Source: an uncultured Lachnospiraceae bacterium (GTDB taxonomy: Bacteria > Bacillota > Clostridia > Lachnospirales > Lachnospiraceae). From it: a stretch of 25,914 nt of DNA. Location of the stretch: contig CAMWLB010000005.1 of the NCBI GenBank assembly GCA_947174985.1, positions 1 to 25,914 of the forward strand, written 5' to 3'. Made by a program: the position numbers and the translations under genes. The notes under the pieces are model-generated. The model saw nothing but the letters and a program-made list of their open reading frames with translations, did not search any database and was not told where the DNA came from. Every line of letters starts with the position of its first letter. Within the stretch, counting starts at the first letter, position 1. Shown piece by piece: positions 1 to 7,557 of this stretch.

Positions 1-240
1 GGTCCTTACGCACCGTCCCTTGGTGCGTTAGTACCGCTGCGACTTTGCAGAGCGAGAGCGTGCCCCGAAGACTACTATATGCCATTCCCCCTCCTACGTC
101 CTCCATTCAAACCCCTCCCCCCTCTAATGTATCATTTTCTTGGAAGTGAGGAAGATTTTCCTTTAGAGCAGCTGCCGGATCTGTTAAAAGAACTTACTCC
201 ACTGCCTTACGGATATGGACGGCTTTTCGGATTGGTTTGA
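1..240 (+). CDS. Possible 3' end of an unrecognised open frame (partial)
   Basis: Frame 1 stays open from the first base of the window to a TGA at 238-240, giving 79 codons with no start visible. The C-terminal part (from MYHFLGSEEDFPLEQL) reads like ordinary protein. The N-terminal half is rich in proline, arginine and cysteine and overlaps a C-rich stretch around 84-127, so it may not be coding. A 7-bp inverted repeat (ACGCACC at 8-14, GGTGCGT at 22-28) lies inside it. I do not recognise the family. It could be the tail of a real gene, a decayed gene, or chance. The stop falls 36 nt before the -35 box of the B12 operon promoter, so it belongs to a different unit. Confidence 0.3.
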   Translation, partial: GPYAPSLGALVPLRLCRARACPEDYYMPFPLLRPPFKPLPPLMYHFLGSEEDFPLEQLPDLLKELTPLPYGYGRLFGLV

Positions 241-276
241 CGTTATTTATATAATAAATATTTTATTTTACAATTA

Positions 277-304
277 TTGACATTAAGAAAATATATGTTA
301 TACT
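277..304 (+). promoter_or_regulatory. Sigma-A type promoter of the cobalamin operon
   Basis: There is a perfect TTGACA at 277-282, a 16-nt spacer, and TATACT at 299-304. TGT just before it gives an extended -10 (TGn). The expected start of transcription is near 311, about 10 nt before the first base of the riboswitch P1 helix. The surrounding 241-320 is strongly AT-rich, as expected upstream of a strong promoter. Confidence 0.8.
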
Positions 305-320
305 TTGTACAATTGAATAA

Positions 321-503
321 ATAGCATACAGGTGTCAAAACAATGCGTGAAATAAGCATTGGTTTTGGTGAAAAGGGAAACAGGTGAAAATCCTGTACGA
401 ACTCGTCACCGTAATTAGGGAGTAGAAGCCGATATGTCACTGGGAAACTGGGAAGACGGCTGATGTGATGATCTATAAGCCGGGAGACCTGCCTGAATGC
501 TGT
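321..503 (+). ncRNA. Cobalamin (B12) riboswitch
   Basis: Conserved adenosylcobalamin aptamer elements occur in order: a GGTGAAAATCCTG element (383-395), the B12 box TGTCACTG (435-442), GGGAAGACGG downstream of it, and the closing element AAGCCGGGAGACCTGCC (477-493). The P1 helix can be seen directly: GCATACAGG (324-332) pairs with CCTGAATGC (492-500) with a single mismatch, and can extend outward by a few pairs. It sits directly after a strong promoter and upstream of a 20-kb B12 gene set, so it should reduce expression of the operon when cobalamin is plentiful. The terminator at 616-656 is the obvious output, which points to transcriptional control. Confidence 0.95.
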
Positions 504-615
504 ACAGAAACATTTGTTTCAGACCACGAGTAACTGGTTGTACGTTTCGAACTTGCAGAAAGCACGATGGACTATTGTTTGCATCAGTGTATTTGGCAGG
601 CTTATTTTGTGTATG

Positions 616-656
616 AATCCTTTACCGTAGTTATCTTGTGGTAGAGGATTTTTTTA
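616..656 (+). terminator. Intrinsic terminator in the riboswitch leader
   Basis: AATCCTTTACC (616-626) pairs with GGTAGAGGATT (640-650) over 11 positions with one A-G mismatch. The loop is 13 nt and a run of seven T (649-655) follows. It lies between the riboswitch and the first gene with no coding sequence in between, so it is best read as the expression platform or attenuator rather than the end of a gene. The gap of about 110 nt from aptamer to terminator is long. No sequence clearly complementary to the 5' arm was found to act as an antiterminator. Confidence 0.75.
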
Positions 657-662
657 TGCACA

Positions 663-704
663 CGCCCGCATCATAATACAGTCATTTGCAGTGACAGGCG
701 GGCG
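663..704. repeat. GC-rich two-part inverted repeat in the leader
   Basis: The outer arms CGCCCGC (663-669) and GCGGGCG (698-704) are perfectly complementary. An inner pair GTCA (681-684) and TGAC (692-695) is nested inside them with a 7-nt loop. The GC-rich arms stand out from the AT-rich leader around them. No T run follows, so it is not a classical terminator. It may be part of a small REP- or MITE-like element together with the palindrome at 711-736, or simply leader RNA structure. Confidence 0.55.
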
Positions 705-710
705 GCGCGG

Positions 711-736
711 CGAGTAGGGAAAATTTTCCCTACTCG
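711..736. repeat. Perfect 26-bp palindrome
   Basis: CGAGTAGGGAAAA (711-723) is followed at once by its exact reverse complement (724-736), so there is no spacer. As RNA it would form a strong hairpin with a few unpaired bases at the tip. It lies 81 nt before the cbiK start, downstream of the leader terminator. It could be a dyad operator, an RNA stabilising hairpin, or part of a dispersed repeat. Confidence 0.8.
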
Positions 737-747
737 ATGATAGTGAT

Positions 748-767
748 AAAATATTGCGCGATATTTT
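748..767. repeat. Near-perfect 20-bp AT-rich dyad
   Basis: AAAATAT (748-754) and ATATTTT (761-767) are perfectly complementary arms around TGCGCG, in which only the outermost pair is a T-G wobble. An extended -10-like TGATAAAAT (744-752) overlaps its left edge, but no good -35 box is present. The dyad could be a binding site for a regulator of an internal promoter. This is weakly supported. Confidence 0.5.
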
Positions 768-817
768 AATAAAAATAATATCCTTGTGGAATGACAGGGA
801 AGGAAGAGAGGAGAAAA

Positions 818-2092
818 ATGAAAAAGAAGTTAGTAATTGTTTTATTGACAAGTGCCATTACCTGCTCGCTTGCATTAACAGGTTGTTCAAAGGAGGCTTC
901 CACATCGGCAGAAAATGCCGTACAGACAGAGGAGGGAAGTGCGGAGAACGCAGAATCGGCAGGAGAGAATGACAGCCAGGATCAGACAGACGAATCAGAA
1001 GCAGGAGATGATGCAGCTTCTGATCAGGCAGCAGCGGATGAAGTTGCTGCATTGATTGATGCAATCTATGTGCAGGAGCGAACAGAAAATACTGATGCAC
1101 AGTGTGCGCAGGCAAAAGCGGCATGGGATGCGCTGACGGATGCTCAGAAAGAATTGGTGGAAGGAGAAGAAGCCGATCCTGATTACTTTGGCAGGGATAC
1201 AGGCGACGCTTCTAAAGATGATCCGAGAAATCAGGATGATATCGGAGAAAATGAAATTCTGGTAGTCAGCTTCGGAACTTCCTTTAACGGCAGCCGTGCC
1301 AGTGATATCAAAGGAATTGAGGATGCAATACAGGCAGCAAATCCTGACTGGTCTGTAAGAAGGGCTTTTACGGCACAGATTATTATTAACCATGTGCAGG
1401 CGCGAGATGGAGAGTTCATTGACAATATGAATCAGGCATTGGAACGTGCAGTAGCAAATGGAGTAAAGAATTTAGTAATACAGCCTACTCATCTGATGCA
1501 TGGAGCAGAGTATGATGAGCTTATGGGGGTAGTTGAAATATATAGAGATAAGTTTGAAACAGTAAAGGTTGCAGAGCCTCTTCTTGGTGAGGTTGGTACA
1601 GATGCCACAGTAATTAATGCGGATAAAGAAGTAGTTGCAAAGGCGCTTACGGAAGCAGCAGTAAAGGATGCGGGATATGAAGACTTAAGTGTGGCGCAGG
1701 AGAATGGTGTTGCATTCGTGTTTATGGGGCATGGAACTTATCATACGGCGAAGGTGTCATATAGCCAGATGCAATCGCAAATGGAAGCGCTCGGATATCA
1801 TAATGTGTTTATCGGCACTGTAGAAGGAGATCCGGAGGAAACATCCTGTGAGGCGGTGCTGGATGCTGTGACACAGGCAGGTTATACAAAAGTAATTCTC
1901 CGCCCGCTGATGGTTGTAGCAGGTGATCATGCCCATAATGATATGGCAGGAGAAGATGAGGATTCATGGCTCAGTATGTTCAATGCTTCCGGAAATTTTG
2001 AAAGTGTGGATGCACAGATTACAGGTCTTGGTTCCATTGATGCTATTCAGAAACTTTATGTAGAACATACAGCAGCAGTAATGGAAGATTAA
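818..2092 (+). CDS. cbiK: CbiK-type sirohydrochlorin cobaltochelatase, exported lipoprotein
   Basis: The start chosen is ATG 818, preceded by GAGAGGAG; an in-frame ATG at 791 would spoil the signal peptide. The 424-aa product starts MKKK, followed by a hydrophobic stretch and the lipobox LTGC (Cys23), so it should be lipid-anchored outside the membrane. Residues about 25-75 are an acidic, Ala/Ser/Glu-rich linker. Residues 76-125 form a small helical segment (AKAAWDALTDAQKELV). Residues about 145-424 are the CbiK chelatase domain, with VVSFGTSF (149-156), FMGHGT (302-307) and AGDHAHNDMAG (368-378). His305 and His371 match the two metal/catalytic histidines of Salmonella CbiK (H145, H207). CbiK inserts Co2+ into sirohydrochlorin in the anaerobic route. 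An exported form is known in Desulfovibrio (periplasmic CbiKP). Here export makes a role in cytoplasmic B12 synthesis doubtful and a role with the adjoining importer more likely. Confidence 0.93.
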   Translation: MKKKLVIVLLTSAITCSLALTGCSKEASTSAENAVQTEEGSAENAESAGENDSQDQTDESEAGDDAASDQAAADEVAALIDAIYVQERTENTDAQCAQAKAAWDALTDAQKELVEGEEADPDYFGRDTGDASKDDPRNQDDIGENEILVVSFGTSFNGSRASDIKGIEDAIQAANPDWSVRRAFTAQIIINHVQARDGEFIDNMNQALERAVANGVKNLVIQPTHLMHGAEYDELMGVVEIYRDKFETVKVAEPLLGEVGTDATVINADKEVVAKALTEAAVKDAGYEDLSVAQENGVAFVFMGHGTYHTAKVSYSQMQSQMEALGYHNVFIGTVEGDPEETSCEAVLDAVTQAGYTKVILRPLMVVAGDHAHNDMAGEDEDSWLSMFNASGNFESVDAQITGLGSIDAIQKLYVEHTAAVMED

Positions 2093-2110
2093 CAGGTAGG
2101 AGTAAGAAGC

Positions 2111-3052
2111 ATGAAAAAAAATATATTAATTGTTATTGCACTTCTCTCAGTTATGCTGTTTGGAGGTTGTGGAAATAACAATAATGTGCAGGAATCAGAT
2201 TCTGCGGTAAATGTTACTGTAAAAGAAAATGCAGAGGGATCATCAGAAACTGTACCGGAAACATTACCTGAAGAGCCGGCGGAAGATAGATCTGAACGTG
2301 ATGAAACAGCTAAGCAGAAGCAGGAAACGGTGGAATTGCCGGATGGAATTTATACGGCAGAGTTTACAACGGACAGCAGTATGTTTCACATCAATGAAGC
2401 ATATGAAAACAAAGGAACCCTAACAGTAGAGAACGGGGAAATGACAATCCATATTACCCTTGGTTCAAAGAAGATTTTAAATCTTTATCCCGGATTGGCA
2501 GAAGATGCGGCGAAAGAAGGAGCGGAGTTGCTTTTGCCGACAGAAGATACAGTCACATATAGTGACGGCATGACAGAGGAAGTCTATGGTTTTGATGTGC
2601 CTGTTCCCGTGTTGGAAACAGAATTTGATTTGGCATTGATTGGGACAAAGGGAAAATGGTATGACCATAAGGTCAGTGTTTCAAATCCGGTTCCCCTTGA
2701 GAATAATGAACAGGTAAATGATGCGGTCTCTTTGGAAGATGGTACATACAGCATGGAAATTACTTTTGAAGGAGGAAGCGGAAAGGCAGAAATTCTGTCT
2801 CCCGTATCGGTAACCGTGGCAGACGGAAAAGTGACGGCAACCGTACAATGGAACAGTCCTAATTATGATTACATGATAGTAGATGGAAAAAAATATCTGC
2901 CAGTAAATATAGAAGGCGACTCTGTATTTGAGATTCCTGTTCTTAAATTTGATGAACCAATAGATGTTATTGGTGATACTGTGGCAATGAGTAAACCTCA
3001 TGAAATAGAATATACACTCACTTTCCATTTAGATACAGCGGTTAAAGAGTGA
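2111..3052 (+). CDS. Lipoprotein with two NEAT-like beta domains
   Basis: The 313-aa product has a signal peptide ending in the lipobox FGGC (Cys20), then an acidic, disordered linker to about residue 75. Two similar modules follow: about 77-195 (LPDGIYTAEF, NKGTLTVENGEMTIHITL) and about 207-308 (LEDGTYSMEITF, VSVTVADGKVTATV, YDYMIVDGKKYLPV, EIEYTLTF). The DG-x-Y opening strand, the 'V-x-(N/D)GK/E-M/V-T' hairpin and the late Y-x-Y...KKY segment resemble NEAT-type heme-binding domains of Gram-positive bacteria, but I cannot confirm this without a profile search. It starts 18 nt after cbiK with a clear AGGAG and is followed by an ABC importer, so a surface receptor or relay role for a tetrapyrrole is plausible. 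The ligand is unknown. Confidence 0.7.
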   Translation: MKKNILIVIALLSVMLFGGCGNNNNVQESDSAVNVTVKENAEGSSETVPETLPEEPAEDRSERDETAKQKQETVELPDGIYTAEFTTDSSMFHINEAYENKGTLTVENGEMTIHITLGSKKILNLYPGLAEDAAKEGAELLLPTEDTVTYSDGMTEEVYGFDVPVPVLETEFDLALIGTKGKWYDHKVSVSNPVPLENNEQVNDAVSLEDGTYSMEITFEGGSGKAEILSPVSVTVADGKVTATVQWNSPNYDYMIVDGKKYLPVNIEGDSVFEIPVLKFDEPIDVIGDTVAMSKPHEIEYTLTFHLDTAVKE

Positions 3053-3072
3053 GAAGGAATGTGGGGGATAAG

Positions 3073-4245
3073 ATGAGAGGAAGAAAAAAGGCGTTTGTTT
3101 TGCTTCTTATAGGGCTGCTATGGCTGCATGGCTGTGGTGGTCCTTCTCTCGATTCCGAAGTAATGACAGATATGGGAGAAGAATCAGAGTCAGATTTGGA
3201 TATAGGAGAAGAACTGGTTTATGAGAGAAGCATAGAGTTACAGTATGCGGAAAATTTTAAAGTTGATTATTACGAGGGTGGTTATACCCTGCTGACGATA
3301 ACAATGGATGGTACACAGTTTTTGATTGTACCGGAAAATGGAGAAGTGCCGCAAACTTTAGATAAAGAAATTGTGGTGCTTAGGCATCCGATTAAAGACA
3401 TCTATCTGGTGGCATCTTCTGTAATGGATATTTTTAGTGAGCTGGATGGACTGGATTCCATTGCTTTTTCAGGACAAAAGGAAGACGGCTGGTTTATTGA
3501 AGCAGCCAGAGAAGCAATGCATAAGGGAAATATTTTATATGCGGGCAAATACAGCAAGCCGGACTACGAACTGCTTGTTTCAAATCACTGTGCGCTTGCC
3601 ATAGAAAACATGATGATTTCCCATTCTCCTGAAGTGGTAGAAAATCTGGAGAACTTTGGAATCCCTGTTATGATAGACTATTCCAGCTATGAGTCGCATC
3701 CTCTTGGCAGGGTAGAATGGGTGAAATTTTATGGGGCGCTGCTTGGAAAGGAAGAGGAAGCAGAAAGAATATTTGCAGATCAGGCAACAATTCTTGAGAG
3801 AGTAAGCGCATCTGAAAAAACAGATAAAACAGTAGCGTTCTTTTTTATTACTTCTAATGGTCTGGTACAAGTGCGCCAGTCTTCCGATTATGTTCCGAAG
3901 ATGATAGAACTTGCAGGGGGCAGCTATGCCTTTCAAAATTTAGGCGACCCTGAAACAAAGCGCTCTACCATGAATATGCAGGTAGAAGAATTTTATGCTG
4001 GTGCGAAAGATGCGGACTATTTGATTTATAACAGTTCTATTGACGGCGGCGTTTCCAGTGTAGAGGAGCTGCTTGATAAATGTGAACTGCTTGCGGATTT
4101 TAAGGCTGTGGAGAACGGAAATGTGTGGTGTACTACAAATGATATGTACCAGCAGCCTCTTGCAATCGGATATTTCATTCAGGATATCCATGCAATGATG
4201 CAGGGAGAAAATGATGATATGCACTATCTCTATCATTTGGATTGA
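3073..4245 (+). CDS. ABC transporter substrate-binding lipoprotein (BtuF/FepB type)
   Basis: ATG 3073 is preferred over the in-frame GTG at 3049. It puts a basic MRGRKK directly before the hydrophobic segment and the lipobox LHGC (Cys21), and it has a purine-rich GGGGGAT upstream. The 390-aa mature-plus-signal length is usual for class III binding proteins. The body has the periplasmic-binding-protein type 2 layout: an N-lobe (IVVLRHPIKDIYLVASSVMDIFSEL), the ENMMISHSPEVVENLENFGIPVMID segment (split here by the long backbone helix that follows) and a C-lobe with TNDMYQQPLAIGYFIQDIHAMM. Such proteins bind cobalamin, heme or siderophores and pass them to a FecCD-type permease, which is the next gene. 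Residues alone do not identify the ligand, but the B12 riboswitch and CbiK neighbour favour a corrinoid or other tetrapyrrole. Confidence 0.85.
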   Translation: MRGRKKAFVLLLIGLLWLHGCGGPSLDSEVMTDMGEESESDLDIGEELVYERSIELQYAENFKVDYYEGGYTLLTITMDGTQFLIVPENGEVPQTLDKEIVVLRHPIKDIYLVASSVMDIFSELDGLDSIAFSGQKEDGWFIEAAREAMHKGNILYAGKYSKPDYELLVSNHCALAIENMMISHSPEVVENLENFGIPVMIDYSSYESHPLGRVEWVKFYGALLGKEEEAERIFADQATILERVSASEKTDKTVAFFFITSNGLVQVRQSSDYVPKMIELAGGSYAFQNLGDPETKRSTMNMQVEEFYAGAKDADYLIYNSSIDGGVSSVEELLDKCELLADFKAVENGNVWCTTNDMYQQPLAIGYFIQDIHAMMQGENDDMHYLYHLD

Positions 4246-4271
4246 AAAGTTGGCAGAAAGGGTATAATTCT

Positions 4272-5282
4272 ATGAACCTGAACAGAAAAAGCAGAAGCAT
4301 TACGGCTTTCTTTTTACTCGGAGCCTGCGTTTTCATTTTTTTTATACTAAATATTTGTATTGGAAGTGTAGGGATTGCATTGCCGGATATGGCAAGAGCC
4401 TTTGGCGGACGGGAAAGTAATGAAACGATAACGAGGATTTTGTGGGATATCAGGCTTCCGAGGGCGACAGCTGTGTTGATTCTTGGCGGGGCGCTTTCAC
4501 TTGCGGGATATCTTTTGCAAACATTTTTCAATAACCCTATTGCGGGACCGTTTGTTCTGGGAATTTCCTCCGGAGCTAAAATGGTGGTGGCGCTTGTGAT
4601 GGTTTTTCTTATGGGAAAGGGAATTAGGGTAACATCGGCAGCTATGATTTTTGCCGCGTTTATGGGCGCAATGTTATCTATGGGATTTGTATTGCTTATG
4701 TCTCACAGAATCCATAATATGTCAATGCTGGTAGTCAGCGGTGTTATGATTGGTTACATTTGTTCGGCAGTTACGGAATTGGTAGTTACCTTTGCCAATG
4801 ATGCGGATATTGTAAATCTCCACAACTGGTCACGGGGAAGCTTTTCGGGAATGACATGGGAAAACGTAAAGGTTATGACGGTGGTAGTTGCCATAGTGTA
4901 CCTTGCAGTCTTTCTTATGTCGAAGCCGCTTGGCGCTTATCAGTTGGGAGATGCCTATGCACAGAACGTGGGTGTTAATTTACAGCTCTTGCGCGTGTGT
5001 ATTGTGATTTTTTCAAGTATTTTATCTGCGTGTATTGTAGCATTTGCGGGGCCGATTTCTTTTGTCGGAATCGCAGTGCCGCATTTGGTTAAGAAATTGC
5101 TGAATACAACAGAACCGATTCGGATGATTCCTGCCTGCTTTGTTGGGGGAAGCGCTTTCTGTTTGTTTTGCGACCTGCTTGCAAAAACAATACTTGCACC
5201 AACAGAGCTGAGTATCAGTACCGTAACGGCTATTTTTGGTGCGCCGGTGGTACTTTGGATTATAAAAGGAAGAAAAGCATGA
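4272..5282 (+). CDS. ABC transporter permease, BtuC/FecCD family
   Basis: ATG 4272 follows AGAAAGGG at a workable distance; the upstream in-frame TTG at 4242 has no better site. The 336-aa product is highly hydrophobic with about nine to ten membrane segments. It has the family signatures RLPRATAVLILGGALSLAG (near residue 60), the NPIAGPFVLGISSGA element, and FAGPISFVGIAVPHLVK in the cytoplasmic coupling region near the C-terminus. FecCD/BtuC permeases work as dimers; only one permease gene is present, so a homodimer is expected. It overlaps the ATPase gene by 4 nt (ATGA), typical of translational coupling between transporter subunits. Confidence 0.9.
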   Translation: MNLNRKSRSITAFFLLGACVFIFFILNICIGSVGIALPDMARAFGGRESNETITRILWDIRLPRATAVLILGGALSLAGYLLQTFFNNPIAGPFVLGISSGAKMVVALVMVFLMGKGIRVTSAAMIFAAFMGAMLSMGFVLLMSHRIHNMSMLVVSGVMIGYICSAVTELVVTFANDADIVNLHNWSRGSFSGMTWENVKVMTVVVAIVYLAVFLMSKPLGAYQLGDAYAQNVGVNLQLLRVCIVIFSSILSACIVAFAGPISFVGIAVPHLVKKLLNTTEPIRMIPACFVGGSAFCLFCDLLAKTILAPTELSISTVTAIFGAPVVLWIIKGRKA

Positions 5283-6073
5283 AGAACTACTATTTTTCCA
5301 CGAAAAAAATGTGTGTGGGATATGATAATAAACCCATTATAAAAGACATGGAAATTTCATTGCCAAGAGGAGAAATTTTATGCCTGATCGGTCCCAACGG
5401 TGCAGGGAAATCCACCGTTTTAAAAAGTATTGCGAGACAGCTTAAACTGCTTGGAGGAACGGCATATATCGGACAAGATGATTTGTCTCAAATGAAAGCG
5501 GATGAACTGGCAAAAAGAATGTCTGTAGTCTTTACGGAGAGAGTAAAAGTGGAATTGAAAAGCTGCAGGGATATGGTTGCAACCGGACGTTATCCATATA
5601 CCGGATGGTTTGGCATATTATCAGAGGATGATGAGCGGATTGTAGATGAAGTGATGGAGCTTACCCACATAACAGATATCAGTGAAAAAGACTTTGACAA
5701 GATAAGTGATGGGCAAAAACAGCGGGTAATGCTGGCGAGGGCAATCTGTCAGGAGCCGGAAATCGTGATACTGGACGAACCGACCTCTTATCTGGATATC
5801 AAATATAAGCTTGAATTTTTATTATTATTGCAGGAAATGAGGAAAAAAAGAGGACTGACGGTTATCATGTCTTTACATGAATTGGAACTCGCAAAAATTG
5901 TTTCAGATAAAATACTCTGTCTTAAGGGAGAGTATGTGGAACGATATGGTACACCGGAAGAAATTTTTGAATCGGATTTTATAGAGCAGTTATTTGATAT
6001 AAATGAAAAAAACTTTTTTGGAAATGAAAAGCTCTTTGCATATGTGAAACAGATTGGAAGATATGAGAGGTAA
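5279..6073 (+). CDS. ABC transporter ATP-binding protein (BtuD/FepC type)
   Basis: The start is the ATG in the ATGA overlap with the permease stop. The 264-aa product has Walker A GPNGAGKS (38-45), the signature ISDGQKQR (142-149, a variant of LSGGQ), Walker B VILDEPTS (163-170) and the switch His in SLHE (His200). The ATGRYPYTGWFG segment after Walker A is typical of the siderophore/cobalamin/heme importer branch. With the preceding binding protein and permease it completes a class II importer. The signature carries Asp where Gly is usual (SDGQ), seen in several importers of this branch. Confidence 0.92.
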   Translation: MKNYYFSTKKMCVGYDNKPIIKDMEISLPRGEILCLIGPNGAGKSTVLKSIARQLKLLGGTAYIGQDDLSQMKADELAKRMSVVFTERVKVELKSCRDMVATGRYPYTGWFGILSEDDERIVDEVMELTHITDISEKDFDKISDGQKQRVMLARAICQEPEIVILDEPTSYLDIKYKLEFLLLLQEMRKKRGLTVIMSLHELELAKIVSDKILCLKGEYVERYGTPEEIFESDFIEQLFDINEKNFFGNEKLFAYVKQIGRYER

Positions 6074-6075
6074 TT

Positions 6076-7557
6076 ATGGCAAAGGTTATTATGATTCAGG
6101 GAACCATGTCCGGTGCAGGAAAGAGTCTTTTGGCAGCAGGGCTATGCAGGATCATGAAACGGGATGGATACAGGGTAGCTCCCTTCAAATCGCAGAATAT
6201 GGCACTTAATTCTTTTGTTACAGAAGAAGGACTTGAAATGGGAAGGGCTCAGGTCATGCAGGCAGAGGCGGCGGGGCTTGCCCCATTAGTCTGCATGAAT
6301 CCAATTTTATTAAAACCGACAGACCATACAGGTTCACAGGTAATTGTAAATGGACAGGTGCTGGGAAATATGAGCGCAAGGGAGTATTTTTCCTATAAAC
6401 GAGAACTGATTCCGGATATTAAGAGAGCCTTTCGAAAATTGGAAGAACTGGCGGATATCATTGTGATAGAGGGCGCAGGAAGTCCGGCGGAGATCAATCT
6501 GCGTGAAAATGATATCGTCAACATGGGACTGGCGGAGATTGTAGATGCTCCGGTATTGCTGGTAGGCGATATTGACAGGGGCGGCGTATTTGCACAACTT
6601 CTGGGAACGCTGATGCTGCTTACAGAAACGGAAAGGAAACGGGTAAAAGGACTGATCATTAATAAATTTAGGGGAGACCGTTCCCTGCTTGATTCCGGCA
6701 TTGAAATATTGGAAGAAAGGGGAGGTATTCCGGTAGCAGGGATAGTACCCTATATGGATATACAATTAGAGGATGAGGACAGTCTGACAGAGCGATTTGG
6801 AAAAAAAGAAAAGGGAAAGATAGATATAGCGGTTATCAGGTATCCCAGAATTTCTAATTTTACGGATTTTAATGTGTTTGAACAGATATCGGAGGTGTCT
6901 GTACGTTATGTCGCTTCAGCAGAGGAATTGGGTTCTCCGGATATGATTTTTTTGCCGGGCAGTAAAAATACAATGAGTGACCTTGACTGGATGCGTAGGA
7001 ATGGGTTGGAGGCAGCAGTTAAAAAAATGGCGGAAAAGATACCCGTTTGCGGGATATGTGGCGGATATCAGATGTTGGGAGAAGAGATTTCCGACCCGGC
7101 AGGAATGGAAAATGGCGGAACCATGAAAGGGATGGGATTTTTACCTGTCATAACAAGGCTGAAACATGAAAAAGTGCGTCGTCAGGTACATGGTACAGTG
7201 AACAAAATGGAAGGTTTTTTTTCTGCACTTTCAGGACTTGCGTTTGAAGGATATGAGATACATATGGGGAATAGTGTAGACCAAACGCAGGCTTTTTTAT
7301 CAGAAGCGGCGTTTATGACCGGAAAGAATAAAAATGTATGCGGAACATATATACATGGGATATTTGATAAGGCTGCGATTGCAACCACTCTTGTGACTGC
7401 ATTGGCCAAAAAGAAGGGATTATCCATTGAAGATAAATCCTGCATGGATTATAAAGACTTTAAAGAGAAACAGTATGATGCGCTGGCAGATATCTTATGG
7501 GAGTATCTGAATATGGAGGAAATATATGGAATACTCAGGGAGGCAAATATTAGATAA
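6076..7557 (+). CDS. cbiP: Cobyric acid synthase (glutamine-dependent amidase)
   Basis: CbiP amidates the b, d, e and g carboxyls of adenosylcobyrinic acid a,c-diamide to give adenosylcobyric acid, using ATP and glutamine. The 493-aa length is normal. The N-terminal synthetase domain has the P-loop-like GTMSGAGKS (9-17) and the CbiP-typical FKSQNMALNSF; VIEGAGSPAEINL (130-142) follows. The C-terminal class I glutamine amidotransferase domain has the nucleophile Cys328 in CGICGGYQMLG and catalytic His427 in GTYIHGIFD. The QNMALNS element and length distinguish it from CbiA, which is present separately at the end of the operon. It starts 2 nt after the ATPase stop, so the transporter and synthesis genes are probably one transcript. 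Confidence 0.96.
   Translation: MAKVIMIQGTMSGAGKSLLAAGLCRIMKRDGYRVAPFKSQNMALNSFVTEEGLEMGRAQVMQAEAAGLAPLVCMNPILLKPTDHTGSQVIVNGQVLGNMSAREYFSYKRELIPDIKRAFRKLEELADIIVIEGAGSPAEINLRENDIVNMGLAEIVDAPVLLVGDIDRGGVFAQLLGTLMLLTETERKRVKGLIINKFRGDRSLLDSGIEILEERGGIPVAGIVPYMDIQLEDEDSLTERFGKKEKGKIDIAVIRYPRISNFTDFNVFEQISEVSVRYVASAEELGSPDMIFLPGSKNTMSDLDWMRRNGLEAAVKKMAEKIPVCGICGGYQMLGEEISDPAGMENGGTMKGMGFLPVITRLKHEKVRRQVHGTVNKMEGFFSALSGLAFEGYEIHMGNSVDQTQAFLSEAAFMTGKNKNVCGTYIHGIFDKAAIATTLVTALAKKKGLSIEDKSCMDYKDFKEKQYDALADILWEYLNMEEIYGILREANIR

Noticed and set aside
243..440. Open frame on the - strand over the promoter and riboswitch
   Set aside because: It lies across conserved riboswitch sequence, has no ribosome site and reads as a low-complexity product.
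791..817. Upstream in-frame ATG for cbiK
   Set aside because: It would put nine charged residues before the signal peptide; GAGAGGAG is placed for ATG 818.
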